Part shown: positions 38,076 through 47,897 of the stretch, one piece after another
Layout: each line of letters begins with the position of its first letter
Position numbering within the stretch: the stretch's first letter is position 1
NCBI RefSeq assembly: GCF_009002475.1
Contig: NZ_AP019860.1
Span: 7,268,501-7,332,500 of the forward strand
DNA from: Candidatus Uabimicrobium amorphum
GTDB lineage: Bacteria; Planctomycetota; Uabimicrobiia; Uabimicrobiales; Uabimicrobiaceae
DNA length: 64,000 bases
Direction of reading: 5' to 3'
Notes under the pieces: generated by a model
The model's database searches: none
The model's input: only the letters and a program-made list of their open reading frames with translations
What the model was told of the DNA's origin: nothing
Position numbers and translations under genes: made by a program

Positions 38076-39794
38076 ATGAATAAATTGTTTATCATTTTTG
38101 CTATTTTCCTGCTCATAGGTTCATCATGGGGAGCGGCAGAGGAATGGCAAGAAGTAAATATCGCAGTAAGCCCACCAGCACGTGCAGCGCACACTTCGGT
38201 GGTTTTTAGCGGTAAGGTGTATGTCTTTGGTGGCGAAGACATTACAGGTGACGACGCTTTTTTCAACGATATGTGGCAATTTACAAATGAGTTTTGGGAA
38301 GAAGTAGACGATACAAATCCCCCATCTCCGCGTAAAGCACACAGCGCCACAGTCGTGGGAAACAAAATGTACGTTTTCGGTGGACGCGATGCCAACAATC
38401 GTTTACTCAACGATCTACATAGCTTTGACTTCACCACCAACACCTGGCAACAAGTGTCACAATCATTCGCACCGCCAGAGCGCATGTTTCACCGTACTGC
38501 GGCCGTGGATGGCAAAATCTATCTATTTGGCGGTATCCAAGCAGACGGAACTTTGGATGCAAGCATTTGGGAATTCAATCCTGAAACAGGTATTTGGTCA
38601 CAAAAAGCCACAAACTTTGAAGGTGGTCGTTTGGCTCACACCGTTGCTGCCGAAGGAAAATCGATCTTGGTATTTTTTGGTAGTGATGCTCAGGGAAATC
38701 CCACCGGAAGTATTATGCAGTACGACATCGACCAAGACCAATGGTTTCCCGTTACCTTGCCTCCAGGAGCTGAACCTGAAGCGCGTTTTCTACACGCCAT
38801 GGCGAAAAATGGCGCGTCATTATTTATGTTTGGAGGACTCACCGAGGGTGACGTTTCTTCTCAAGAAACTTGGGAATTTGACCTAACTACCTTTACCTGG
38901 AAGCAGCGCGAAGATTCGCCCATTGCTTTCTACAATGGTACCGCGAGTTTTCCTAACATCCCTACCCAACGTAACGAAAATATCGATGCTTTTATTTTTG
39001 GTGGACTTGACGCACAGTTGTTGCCTCTAAACAAAACTTTTCGTTATGCTCCACAAGGCATTAAAAACGACCAAAAAGTACAGGCACAAATAGGTACGCT
39101 CGGTTCTGACCGTTGCGCACTATTCATCGTGGAGTACGAACAAGAACAAGAAAACGTAGAAATTACCCTTGAGTGGAACGACCCCAAGGTACAACTACAA
39201 ATTCTCGGTTCTGGTATCTGCCAAAAGCGTTGTGGTAACGACGTACAAAAGCGTTTGAAGGATATGGATAAAGTTATGCGTCTTCATCCGCGCGTGGCTC
39301 GTTTTGCATGGAAGCATATCCAAAAACGTCAACTACGAGGACTATGCAAAGTTGCCAGTAAAACAACAAAAGACGAAAACGGACAAACTTTGACCGCGTC
39401 TTTTACCAAAGTGAAGACCTTAATCTTTGCCGTCAAACACGGAAAATCTGGTAAACATAGCATTAACCCGAACAACATTATTGAACAATTATGCGGTGGT
39501 GGACACAAACCGAAACAAAAAACTGTACGCAATGTACAGGTGAGTATCGAAGGACAAGCGGCTCCACGAAAAGTGGTGTATTTGTTTCCGATTGGCCCAC
39601 CAAACAATAAAAAAGATCCTGCACAACACAGTGTTACCTTACCAGGAAATCCTGTGCGCTGGCATTCCAAAATTCCATCTTTTGCCAAAGGTGACGAAGA
39701 AACCTCTTCTACAGAGAATACTTTTGAATGGAATTTTACCGACAAAAGCTTTTTAATCCCATTTTTGGGTTATGTAAAGTTTGAGTTACCATAA
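38076..39794 (+). CDS. Secreted kelch-repeat protein
   Basis: This 572-residue protein has a signal peptide (residues 1-20) and about six kelch repeats over residues 25-335, each with the pattern R..H.....K.YVFGG and W at the blade end (for example SPRKAHSATVVGNKMYVFGG and ERMFHRTAAVDGKIYLFGG). They should form one beta-propeller for binding. The C-terminal 235 residues match no family I know; they include a cysteine-containing, basic stretch (GICQKRCGNDVQKRLKD) and a beta-rich end. An AGGAATTC site precedes the ATG. It is not tightly linked to its neighbours. Confidence 0.88.
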   Translation: MNKLFIIFAIFLLIGSSWGAAEEWQEVNIAVSPPARAAHTSVVFSGKVYVFGGEDITGDDAFFNDMWQFTNEFWEEVDDTNPPSPRKAHSATVVGNKMYVFGGRDANNRLLNDLHSFDFTTNTWQQVSQSFAPPERMFHRTAAVDGKIYLFGGIQADGTLDASIWEFNPETGIWSQKATNFEGGRLAHTVAAEGKSILVFFGSDAQGNPTGSIMQYDIDQDQWFPVTLPPGAEPEARFLHAMAKNGASLFMFGGLTEGDVSSQETWEFDLTTFTWKQREDSPIAFYNGTASFPNIPTQRNENIDAFIFGGLDAQLLPLNKTFRYAPQGIKNDQKVQAQIGTLGSDRCALFIVEYEQEQENVEITLEWNDPKVQLQILGSGICQKRCGNDVQKRLKDMDKVMRLHPRVARFAWKHIQKRQLRGLCKVASKTTKDENGQTLTASFTKVKTLIFAVKHGKSGKHSINPNNIIEQLCGGGHKPKQKTVRNVQVSIEGQAAPRKVVYLFPIGPPNNKKDPAQHSVTLPGNPVRWHSKIPSFAKGDEETSSTENTFEWNFTDKSFLIPFLGYVKFELP

Positions 39795-39818
39795 TCACAA
39801 ATAATTACTAATGGGTGA

Positions 39819-42656
39819 TTATTCACTCATTAGTAATCTAAAGCCCAACAAAAAATTAGGCCTATCATTTAATTGTCCAATAGTAATATTAATCCTACTG
39901 CTTGAAGAACAATGTTCTGGACTATCTGCATACAAATAGCCCCCTCTCATAACAATTAATACCTTTCTGTCTTTTTGACTATTAAATAGCCTCAATTTAT
40001 AATTACTTGTAAAGCGTTTATTTCTTATTAGTTGACGATACTTTATATATACATTAGAGCACAGTTCAGAAGCATTTCCACTCACTTGATATAATCCCCA
40101 GCTATTTTCTTTGCAGTCTTTAATTTTGAATCTGATGGGCATAGATAGTTGGTCGTATCCTTCGTAAAGCAGGTATTGTTTTTCAATATTTGACTTTTCG
40201 CCATACTTTTTCCAAAACCATTTTGAGGTAGTGCCTGAACGACACGCGTATTCCCATTGGATTTCATGAGGAAGTTCAAATTTGGATTTGCTAAAAAATC
40301 TACCAAGTTCTTGATAGGTAAATTGAGTAACGGGAGCGTTTAAATCTTTTTCTACTTTATTATTGGAAGATTGATATGCTTTAGGTAGTCTTTTCATAAC
40401 AGCAACCCATTGATTTTGGGTTACTTCATTTTGTAATATCCAAAAATGTTTTTCAAAGTAATGATCAAATGCCGGGCCATCTTCAAATGTAGAATGGGGA
40501 TCACCTATACGAAAATATCCTGGTGGAATGAGCGAAAATTTAAAGTCACAACTGGCAATATTTTCCGTACGTAAAACACTTTTCCCGATGCTTTTTGCAT
40601 ATGCTTTTTGATAGAAACTTGCATACTGACCTTGAACATTCGGAGGTAAATGCGACCAATACGCACTTCTCATGTCACAAAGCCATACCCCTCCTATTTG
40701 GCAAATAATATCCTGCATTTCCAAAAAGGTAATTTGCGCTGTATCCATCATCGACTTTATCCACGGTGTTGGAGAGTCTAACAGATGTTTAACATTGTAA
40801 TATTTGCGTGTCAGATCTCTGGCAACAGCATCTTCCACGTCACTTTTATTAAATAGTAAATTACCATATGCATGGGCACTTTGACTTTTTTGCAATAGAG
40901 AAATAATCAGAAAATACCTAGCTTTTTCTCTAGAAAAATCTTCGCGATACGATGCGACATTAAATGTGGTTCTGGTGAACTCATTCACAGTCAAATCCAC
41001 TAGGTATTTTTTATTATAACCAGCAAAGATTTTTTTCGCTTTCTCGTTGTTTTTGAGCATGACCGCACAAGTTGTGCGCAAGATAATTAACTTGTTCTTT
41101 TCTTGTCCTGCGGGCACCTTAATCGACCAAACATCATCAAACTTTTTCTGCGCTTCTGTAATCCTACCATTAATCAAATGAACAATACCCTGTATCCATA
41201 AATATTCCACTCTGCCTTTATTACTTTTTACACACTGCGAAAAGTCGGTGGTAAAGTCGCGGTTGTGAAATCTAGCGGACTGTTCCATGTATTGTTTTTC
41301 TGCCTGCGCATTTTGTTGCTCCACACGAATCAGCGTCCCTAGTCCCACAAAAACAAACATAATAGACATTGCAACAGCCACGGCCAGCACCAGTTTCTTT
41401 TCTTCGCGCACCTTGACGACAACTCTTTCCCACAGTCCTGGAGGACGCAGAGAAATCGGTTGGTTCTTCAAAAATTTGCGTAGATCTTGCACGATGTGCC
41501 GACAACGACGATAGCGGTTGTCGCGATCTTTCTCCAGGCATTTCATGGTAATTAGGTGCAAATCTTCGTGGATATCGGGCTTTATTTCTTTTAGAGGTGT
41601 GATTTTTTCGCGAATGATTTTAAAAAGTAGTGACAGAGTATTGCCCTCGCCTTTAAATGGCGGATTTCCACACAACATTTCGTAAAAGATCGCACCTAGA
41701 GAATAGATGTCACTGCGATGGTCGAGTTCTTTCTTTGTCGAAGCCTGTTCCGGAGACATGTATTGTGGTGTACCGATCAGTTCCCCTTTTACCGACAACG
41801 CTTCATCTTCTTCCAGAGAAAACGGCTTTGCCAAGCCAAAATCCATCACTTTGGCAACACCTTCGTTGTTAATGAGTATGTTTCCGGGCTTTAAGTCACG
41901 GTGAAGGACTTCTTTTTCATGGGCGTAGGTAAGTCCTTCGCATATCTGCAAAAACAACTTCGCCGCTTCGCGCTCCGAGAGCCTACCGCGTTTTTTGCGA
42001 AGAAAATCTCCTAGAGTTTGCCCTTCCACATACTCCATCGCAATATGTGGTGCGGGCGTTTCTCCGTAGTGGTATATCTCTACGATGTTCTTGCACTCTT
42101 TTTTCTTGCTCTTGTCCATGAGTGCTGCCGTTAATTTGGCTTCACGAACAAAACGTTTTACATCTTTGTCGGATGCCGATTCGGTCAACAACACTTTTAG
42201 TGCCATTGTCCTTTTCATATGGCGATGTTCTACTTTGTAGACAACCCCCATACCACCGCGACCGAGTTCTCCGAGAATTTCATAATCGCCAAATATCCCA
42301 TCATCTTGGTTTTCGACACTACTTGCAATCAACGTATCCACTTTTTGTGGTTCATCGTTGCTTTCAAAAAGTGCACAAAAACTATCGAGATTATTTTTGT
42401 CTTCTTGTCCTAAAACGATATTGTCATCGGTAAACACTGTTGCTTGTTGCGACTGAATAAATCTACGCATGGCATCTTGTGAGGCAAAAACTTGCCCCAC
42501 ATTGTGCCAGCTATTGCGATCAAGAGACATTAAATGATCCGTCTTTACTTTACCATTGGCATAATATTGGTAGACTTGATGGAAAGTGTAAGGCCCCACT
42601 TGTTGTTTGCCATCTGGAGATTTCAAAAAACAAGGAGGGTTATTGTTAATTGTCAT
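39819..42656 (-). CDS. Ser/Thr protein kinase fused to GYF-like and FGE-sulfatase-type domains
   Basis: This 945-residue protein starts with a GYF_2-like domain (about 9-65: GPYTFHQVYQYYANGKV), then a complete kinase (about 124-395) with GRGGMGVV, Lys154, HRDLKPGN (252-259) and DFG (272-274). A transmembrane helix lies at about 421-443. A helical region follows, and from about 700 an FGE-sulfatase-like domain with LPHEIQWEYACRSGT, WGLYQVSGNASELC, MRGG and LGFRLL. In this family only true formylglycine-generating enzymes and a few relatives are catalytic; as a kinase ectodomain it is more likely a sensor or ligand binder. The GAGGAAAAATACA-ATG start is good. Confidence 0.93.
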   Translation of the reverse strand: MTINNNPPCFLKSPDGKQQVGPYTFHQVYQYYANGKVKTDHLMSLDRNSWHNVGQVFASQDAMRRFIQSQQATVFTDDNIVLGQEDKNNLDSFCALFESNDEPQKVDTLIASSVENQDDGIFGDYEILGELGRGGMGVVYKVEHRHMKRTMALKVLLTESASDKDVKRFVREAKLTAALMDKSKKKECKNIVEIYHYGETPAPHIAMEYVEGQTLGDFLRKKRGRLSEREAAKLFLQICEGLTYAHEKEVLHRDLKPGNILINNEGVAKVMDFGLAKPFSLEEDEALSVKGELIGTPQYMSPEQASTKKELDHRSDIYSLGAIFYEMLCGNPPFKGEGNTLSLLFKIIREKITPLKEIKPDIHEDLHLITMKCLEKDRDNRYRRCRHIVQDLRKFLKNQPISLRPPGLWERVVVKVREEKKLVLAVAVAMSIMFVFVGLGTLIRVEQQNAQAEKQYMEQSARFHNRDFTTDFSQCVKSNKGRVEYLWIQGIVHLINGRITEAQKKFDDVWSIKVPAGQEKNKLIILRTTCAVMLKNNEKAKKIFAGYNKKYLVDLTVNEFTRTTFNVASYREDFSREKARYFLIISLLQKSQSAHAYGNLLFNKSDVEDAVARDLTRKYYNVKHLLDSPTPWIKSMMDTAQITFLEMQDIICQIGGVWLCDMRSAYWSHLPPNVQGQYASFYQKAYAKSIGKSVLRTENIASCDFKFSLIPPGYFRIGDPHSTFEDGPAFDHYFEKHFWILQNEVTQNQWVAVMKRLPKAYQSSNNKVEKDLNAPVTQFTYQELGRFFSKSKFELPHEIQWEYACRSGTTSKWFWKKYGEKSNIEKQYLLYEGYDQLSMPIRFKIKDCKENSWGLYQVSGNASELCSNVYIKYRQLIRNKRFTSNYKLRLFNSQKDRKVLIVMRGGYLYADSPEHCSSSSRINITIGQLNDRPNFLLGFRLLMSE

Positions 42657-42680
42657 TGTATTTTTCCTCAGACATTGTAC

Positions 42681-44117
42681 TTATTCGCTACGAAACACCT
42701 CATTGAAGAAATTGAGAAGTATTTGTGTACGGATCGCACATGGCAAATGATTTAGCAAACTATTGATGACCGCCGTGCGTTCGGGGAGTTTGTCGCCCTG
42801 TATTCCGGCATTTTGTAAAAGTGCGCCCAAATTATCTAGAGGAACGCTTCCAGAGGCAACAGCCCCCAGTAAACTCTGTAGCTGTGGCGGAATAGGCGAA
42901 AGAGGTAATTCCTTCACGGCACGTACACTCTCTTCGAGATCTACTAACATTTCATCCATCTTGGCCACGTTCGAAGGTTGGATCGTCAGATGAAAGTTTT
43001 CCTTGTGACCACCAACGGCTAACTGTGCTTGGATATGCCAGCCACGTACTTTCATCTCGTCGACCACGTGAAAAATATTGATGGTGTCTGATTTTACCGC
43101 GACAAGTGTCATTTCCGGCGTTCCCATTACCTGTAAATCAGGCATTTTTTCCACCCCGGCAACAAATTTTTGCGTCGCTTCGTGTAATTGACGCGCTAGA
43201 TCGAGATAACCGTTTTCTCCCAAAAAATTCATCGTTGCCCAAGCACTTGCCACAGGGCCACCTGATTTTGAACTTTGCACGGTGGGATTTACTACTGGAT
43301 ATCCGGTCCAATCCGTACACGCGTAAAACTGATATTTACGCAGATTCTTGTTTTTGTACATTACAATGGACGCTCCCTTCACCACATAGGCATATTTGTG
43401 GAAATCCATTGAGATAGACGTTACGCCTGGAACCGTAAAATCAAAATCAGGTACGGCGACACCCATTTTACGCATAAAAGGTAATAAAAATCCGCCGATG
43501 CAGCCATCGACGTGGAACAAGATACCACGATCTAGAGCTAGCTGTCCGATTTCAGCGATAGGATCGATAACTCCGTGAGCGTACGAAGGAGCAGAACCGA
43601 CCAAAAGTACAGTATTTTCAGTAATTGCCGCGGCGATTTTTGATGTTTCGGCTTTATACGTTTCGGGATTCACATCTACGGTAATCGCTTTGATGCCCAA
43701 ATAATCTGCTGCCTTGAAGAAAGCGGCGTGCGCGGTTACCGGGAGAATAATTTCCGCCTGCGTAATATTTCGCTCATGACGCGCATAATCTCGCGCTGCT
43801 TTTACCGCGAGAATAATACTTTCCGTTCCGCCGCTACTGAAAGTTCCCACAACTTCGTCGTCTCCACGCAAGTGATTTTTCGCCATCGACGCCACATCAT
43901 TTTCTAATTTTAGCAAACTGCGAAAAGAGAGAGGATCAAGGCCACTTTCCGTCAAAAACGCCAGATAAGCCTCTTTACAAATATTTTCCACTTCCTGTCC
44001 AGCATCATATATATAACTAAACGTTTTTCCATCACGCCAATTCAAGTCCTGTTGACGATAAGAGTTTAGTTGTTGCATTACATCTTGTGCACTCAATCCT
44101 TGTTGTGGAATCTTCAA
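42681..44117 (-). CDS. PLP-dependent lyase/decarboxylase, sphingosine-1-phosphate lyase-like
   Basis: This 478-residue enzyme belongs to the group II PLP decarboxylase fold. Several stretches fit sphingosine-1-phosphate lyase better than glutamate decarboxylase: GTFSSGGTESI (91-101), HAAFFKAADYLG (His130 stacks on PLP), VGSAPSYAHGVIDPI, HVDGCIGGFLLPF (Asp204) and GVTSISMDFHKYAYVVKG with Lys241 as the Schiff-base lysine. The enzyme would cleave a phosphorylated long-chain base to an aldehyde and phosphoethanolamine, or decarboxylate an amino acid. There is no N-terminal membrane anchor. It starts at a TTG with an AAAGGA site, 22 bp after a DUF819 membrane protein gene, so the two are one operon. 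Confidence 0.88.
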   Translation of the reverse strand: MKIPQQGLSAQDVMQQLNSYRQQDLNWRDGKTFSYIYDAGQEVENICKEAYLAFLTESGLDPLSFRSLLKLENDVASMAKNHLRGDDEVVGTFSSGGTESIILAVKAARDYARHERNITQAEIILPVTAHAAFFKAADYLGIKAITVDVNPETYKAETSKIAAAITENTVLLVGSAPSYAHGVIDPIAEIGQLALDRGILFHVDGCIGGFLLPFMRKMGVAVPDFDFTVPGVTSISMDFHKYAYVVKGASIVMYKNKNLRKYQFYACTDWTGYPVVNPTVQSSKSGGPVASAWATMNFLGENGYLDLARQLHEATQKFVAGVEKMPDLQVMGTPEMTLVAVKSDTINIFHVVDEMKVRGWHIQAQLAVGGHKENFHLTIQPSNVAKMDEMLVDLEESVRAVKELPLSPIPPQLQSLLGAVASGSVPLDNLGALLQNAGIQGDKLPERTAVINSLLNHLPCAIRTQILLNFFNEVFRSE

Positions 44118-44139
44118 TGGTAAATCCTTTCATTTTTAT

Positions 44140-45252
44140 TTAGCTAAATTGATACAATAAATAAGCTATGCTAATTCCAGCATAGTTTCCAACCACATAC
44201 CCCAGCAAACCAGCGGTTAAGCCCGACATCACAACGCGTTCATTGCCGATTGCCTGCGCAACAGGAGCAATAAAAGCCGGTCCAAAAATAGCCGCCGTTG
44301 ACGTAATGATGGCCGTATCTACATCAATGCGCATAACGAAACACAGCACATAATAAATACACACCGTCGTGCTAACGACAAGTATACAATAGTAAAGCGT
44401 ACTACCGCCCTGTTCTAACATTTTGCTTATATTCGTAACATTCCCCATCGCTGCGCAGAAGACGAGGATAAAATAATCCCCAAGATAAGTACTTACGTGG
44501 ATATTTTGTATCTTTTCCACTAGCGAAGCGGCCATTCCCAGGGCGGTAATACCAAACATCACAAATGGTACATTGATTTTGGCAAATAGCGCAAACGATA
44601 CTCCACAAGAAATGGCGACAATCATTGCCGCCAAAACAACGACAAAAATAGCTTGGGGAATGGATTTTTCCGACGACGCAACGTGGGGATCGGGAATGTC
44701 GAGATCAAAACGCGGTAACCATTTTTGTACAATGGGTTTCAATAAAGTTATGCAAAAGACAAAGTAAGCGGCACTTACCACAAAGTCAACACTGTTGACA
44801 ATGGTAAATGTAGACTCTTGTGCCTCTAGAGCTAGACCTACGCTAGCGACATTTGGTGTTCCCCCGGTATAAACCCCCAAAAACATGCCCGCCATTTTCC
44901 ACATTTCGGGGTGACTTTGTAAGAAAAAAGGCGCGATAAGCAAAGTAGATGCGATGGCACTTACGGTCGCCAGAACAAATGCGATAATGACCGTGCGCGT
45001 ACAACGCAACCATGCAAAAAATTGTAAATTGAATAGTAACAGTGGAATCGCAATCGGAATCACTATCTCGGCAATAGACTGTGCAACATCTATGCGCCAG
45101 TTTACCGCAACTAAATTCATCGCAAAACCAGCCACATAACAAAGAGCAACAGTACCCAGCCACGAAAAAAAACGCAAACGCACCAAATATTGTGCTATAA
45201 TTGGTATCAAAAAATATATACTCACTTGTACAATAATAATGGTGTTTTCCAT
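44140..45252 (-). CDS. DUF819 (YjcL-type) integral membrane protein
   Basis: This 370-residue protein has about ten transmembrane helices. The motif GVYTGGTPNVASVGLALE and the later FGPAFIAPVAQAIGNERVVMSG segment identify the DUF819/YjcL family, whose members look like carboxylate or gluconate-type transporters but lack a proven substrate. Being upstream of and coupled to the PLP lyase, it might import that enzyme's substrate or export its product; this is inference from position only. Confidence 0.9.
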   Translation of the reverse strand: MENTIIIVQVSIYFLIPIIAQYLVRLRFFSWLGTVALCYVAGFAMNLVAVNWRIDVAQSIAEIVIPIAIPLLLFNLQFFAWLRCTRTVIIAFVLATVSAIASTLLIAPFFLQSHPEMWKMAGMFLGVYTGGTPNVASVGLALEAQESTFTIVNSVDFVVSAAYFVFCITLLKPIVQKWLPRFDLDIPDPHVASSEKSIPQAIFVVVLAAMIVAISCGVSFALFAKINVPFVMFGITALGMAASLVEKIQNIHVSTYLGDYFILVFCAAMGNVTNISKMLEQGGSTLYYCILVVSTTVCIYYVLCFVMRIDVDTAIITSTAAIFGPAFIAPVAQAIGNERVVMSGLTAGLLGYVVGNYAGISIAYLLYQFS

Positions 45253-45382
45253 GGTCTACACCTATCATGTGTTTAGAGAACTTCAAAAAGAATATTGTAA
45301 TTAGGGCTTGCCCTTAGTCTTACTACTTTAGCATAGCATAGTTCGCGGTGCTAAAAGAAAATTACTCAATATGGAGGTCAGC

Positions 45383-46255
45383 ATGCAAATTTTTATTACC
45401 GGAGCTTCTGGTTTTGTGGGAAAAGCAACGACAAAAAGTCTCGCAAAAAATCACAAAGTTATGGCGATGGCCAGATCGGAACAAAGCGCACAAGTAGTTT
45501 CCGAAGCAGGTGCTCATCCTGTAAAATGTGCGCTCGGCTCTGTAAAAGCACAGGACCTCCAAGATTGCGAAGTGGTAATTCATTGTGCCGCTTTTGTAGA
45601 AGAATGGGGAAGTGAAGAACAATTTTGGCAAGCAAATGTCGTTGGTACACAACAATTGTTAGACGTAGCCAAACAAGCTGGAGTAAAGCGCTTTATTCAC
45701 ATAAGTACAGAAGCCGTTTTGTTTCATGGGCAACATTTACGCAACATCGACGAAAATTATCCATACCCCCAGAAAACCCCGATTCTTTATTCGCGAACAA
45801 AGGCCGCGGCAGAAAAGGCCGTTGTAATGGCCAATGATGCCCATTTCACGACTATATGCCTGCGCCCACGACTTATATGGGGTCCAGGAGATAAAACCAT
45901 CGTACCCGCGATTCGCGACATGGTCGCAACCGGGAAATTCAAATGGATTGGGGGCGGGCACTACCAAACATCCACAGTATACATAGACAATTTAGTTCAT
46001 GCCATTACTCTAGCACTAACAAAGGGAACCGGAGGCGAAAAATACTTCATTACCGACAATGAAGACCAAGATATGCGCCAATTTTTAACACAGATGCTAC
46101 AAACACAAGGTGTTAACTTGCCAAAAAAATCTGTACCGCGTTTTGTCGCCCGTAGTGCCGCACGCATTATAGAATTTTTGTGGCGTATATTGGCCATAAA
46201 AAAACAACCACCAATCACGCGCCACGCCGCTTATGTGATGTCCATTGCACTTTAA
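45383..46255 (+). CDS. NAD-dependent epimerase/3-beta-hydroxysteroid dehydrogenase-like extended SDR, probably frameshifted at 3' end
   Basis: The 290-residue reading frame has the extended-SDR features: nucleotide motif GASGFVG (7-13), HISTEAV, catalytic YSRTK (Tyr136, Lys140), and RPRLIWGPGD. The family resembles 3-beta-hydroxysteroid dehydrogenase/isomerase proteins. I start at 45383 because GGAGG lies five bases before that ATG; an ATG at 45371 would put the ribosome site inside the gene. The frame ends early, after RHAAYVMSIAL. In the -1 frame the sequence from 46252 continues as RIDHAQQDLGYQPLFSV and stops at 46347, which is the family's expected C-terminal end. So a single base seems lost near TTTAAG at 46251, by mutation or sequencing error. 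Confidence 0.88.
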   Translation: MQIFITGASGFVGKATTKSLAKNHKVMAMARSEQSAQVVSEAGAHPVKCALGSVKAQDLQDCEVVIHCAAFVEEWGSEEQFWQANVVGTQQLLDVAKQAGVKRFIHISTEAVLFHGQHLRNIDENYPYPQKTPILYSRTKAAAEKAVVMANDAHFTTICLRPRLIWGPGDKTIVPAIRDMVATGKFKWIGGGHYQTSTVYIDNLVHAITLALTKGTGGEKYFITDNEDQDMRQFLTQMLQTQGVNLPKKSVPRFVARSAARIIEFLWRILAIKKQPPITRHAAYVMSIAL

Positions 46256-46347
46256 GAATAGACCATGCCCAACAAGATTTGGGATACCAACCACTATTTT
46301 CTGTATCCCAAGGCTTAAAAAACATGGTCTCTAAAAATTCACAGTAA
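46256..46347 (+). pseudogene. Out-of-frame C-terminal end of the epimerase gene
   Basis: In the -1 frame relative to the upstream gene this stretch encodes about 30 residues including HAQQDLGYQPLFSVSQGL, matching the KAxxxLGYxPxxxxxxGL end typical of extended SDR epimerases. It has no start of its own. It is best read as the detached end of the gene at 45383. Confidence 0.65.
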
Positions 46348-46405
46348 CAAAAAACGCGACCGAGACCTGACCGTGACCCTAATCGTAGCCGTCACCGAAA
46401 TGATA

Positions 46406-47626
46406 CTACTTTTCCACCTGAAGCGTTGCATACAGATCATCAAGTAGCGCGAGTGCCTCGCTTTGCCCTGCATAATGTTGGCGTAATCGCTCAATAGTTT
46501 GTTGTTGCTTACGCAATGCGTCTTGTTCTCGTCCAGAGTGGGTTGACATTTGCAAAAGCGCCGTAAAATATTCCTGTAATTTACCAAGAGAAGATGGCAA
46601 TTTCTCCATATCTTTTGCGGTCTTTTCTTCGGCGCGAATCGCCTTGTAAACTTGGTTATACGCCTGAGAAAAATTTTTGTGTAACTCCTCTAACTTCGCC
46701 ATGCGAAAATAAACATGTGCATAGTAGTCCGTTCCTCCGAGAGCCTTGTACAAATCGACCACTTTCCAATAAACCTCACTAGCTTTATAATACTCGCGCG
46801 GCGCCATACCATCGGCATATGCAATATATTCTTGTGCCGCACTTATTTTATTGTCTTTCCCTTCTTTTGCATATAGCAAATCGGCATGCTTTAACTTGTA
46901 ATACAGATGCTTATCCCATAGTCGGCGTGCTTTTGTGGCGTTTTTTTCTATTTGACTTGCTATTTTGTATGTCTCACTACTCTTGTTGAACGTATCTTTT
47001 GAACGCGAAAATGCTTCTGCTGCTTTCATAAGGTAAGAAGAATTCTCGGTATTTTTGTACAAAATTTCATAGACCAAACCACGCGACAACCACTCTTCGC
47101 CCTCTTCATAATATTTGGCAGCTTCCTCTCCCCAACGGATATAACGACGCTGTTCTTGCTTGCTCCATGATTTTAGCATCTCACGATAACAGTCTGCTGC
47201 TTTGACGTATTCGCCCACTTGTTTGTGGCAGAAAGCTGTTTTTATTTGCGCTTCGCGCGTGTGATGCGCAAAACTCGCGTAGTATTTCGCGGCCACTAGC
47301 CAATTTCTCTTGTGTTCCAGTTCTTCACCGATATGCCAAATCTGTTTCCAATACTTCGCTTTATTTTGTGGATCAAGAGCCAATGCGCCAAAATAACTCG
47401 CCGCTATTTGAATTTTATTGTTGGCTTTGTGGTAACTTCTTCTCGCTTTTAAAAAAGCTTCTAGCTTTATTTTGTTGTCGGCGTTTTTTTGGGCAATGGC
47501 AAAATAAAAATCACCTGCTTCCTGCCATTTATCCTCTTTCTCTAATTGAACACCCTGTTGCCAAATTTCGTCTGTATGGAGACAAACACTAAAAATAAGA
47601 CATAACAGTAAAAATAATTTTCGCAT
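46406..47626 (-). CDS. Secreted TPR-like helical repeat protein
   Basis: This 406-residue protein has a signal peptide (about residues 1-18, MRKLFLLLCLIFSVCLHT) and then continuous helical repeats of TPR type, with repeated alanine/tyrosine patterns such as YYASFAHHTREAQIKTA and AADCYREMLKSW. There is no enzymatic motif. It probably acts as a protein-binding scaffold in the periplasm. A GGAG site lies before the ATG. The gene is divergent from the GGDEF-like gene at 47898 across 271 bp. Confidence 0.82.
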   Translation of the reverse strand: MRKLFLLLCLIFSVCLHTDEIWQQGVQLEKEDKWQEAGDFYFAIAQKNADNKIKLEAFLKARRSYHKANNKIQIAASYFGALALDPQNKAKYWKQIWHIGEELEHKRNWLVAAKYYASFAHHTREAQIKTAFCHKQVGEYVKAADCYREMLKSWSKQEQRRYIRWGEEAAKYYEEGEEWLSRGLVYEILYKNTENSSYLMKAAEAFSRSKDTFNKSSETYKIASQIEKNATKARRLWDKHLYYKLKHADLLYAKEGKDNKISAAQEYIAYADGMAPREYYKASEVYWKVVDLYKALGGTDYYAHVYFRMAKLEELHKNFSQAYNQVYKAIRAEEKTAKDMEKLPSSLGKLQEYFTALLQMSTHSGREQDALRKQQQTIERLRQHYAGQSEALALLDDLYATLQVEK

Positions 47627-47760
47627 GATTACATTCTCCTATTTTATTGAATCAATTTTATCAATTATAACAAATATTCAATATGTTCCGAATGGCGTTC
47701 TACCATAAAAACTGTTTTGTTGTGTATTTGAACGAAATTTTCTGTAGCAAGACAAATCTA

Positions 47761-47819
47761 TTGGTTACAAATAGTTGAGTGTGGTACAATAAAAATGCTT
47801 TTTCGCAGAAAAGCATTTT
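47761..47819 (+). promoter_or_regulatory. Candidate promoter and AT-rich hairpin upstream of the GGDEF gene
   Basis: TTGGTT (47761-47766) and TACAAT (47785-47790) are 18 bp apart and could be a promoter. Immediately after lies a perfect 11-bp hairpin, AAAATGCTTTT (47792-47802) with AAAAGCATTTT (47809-47819), which would sit at the 5' end of the transcript. The promoter call is weak. Confidence 0.35.
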
Positions 47820-47897
47820 GTAAAACATAAGGCTTTGCAATGCTATTTAGTTGGTTTGGGTGTACACTTTTTCGCTTGACTGTTTGGAGTTACTCAC

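Noticed and set aside
46240..46260. Programmed -1 frameshift in the epimerase
   Set aside because: There is no X XXY YYZ heptamer and no strong downstream stem; mutation or sequencing error explains the break better.
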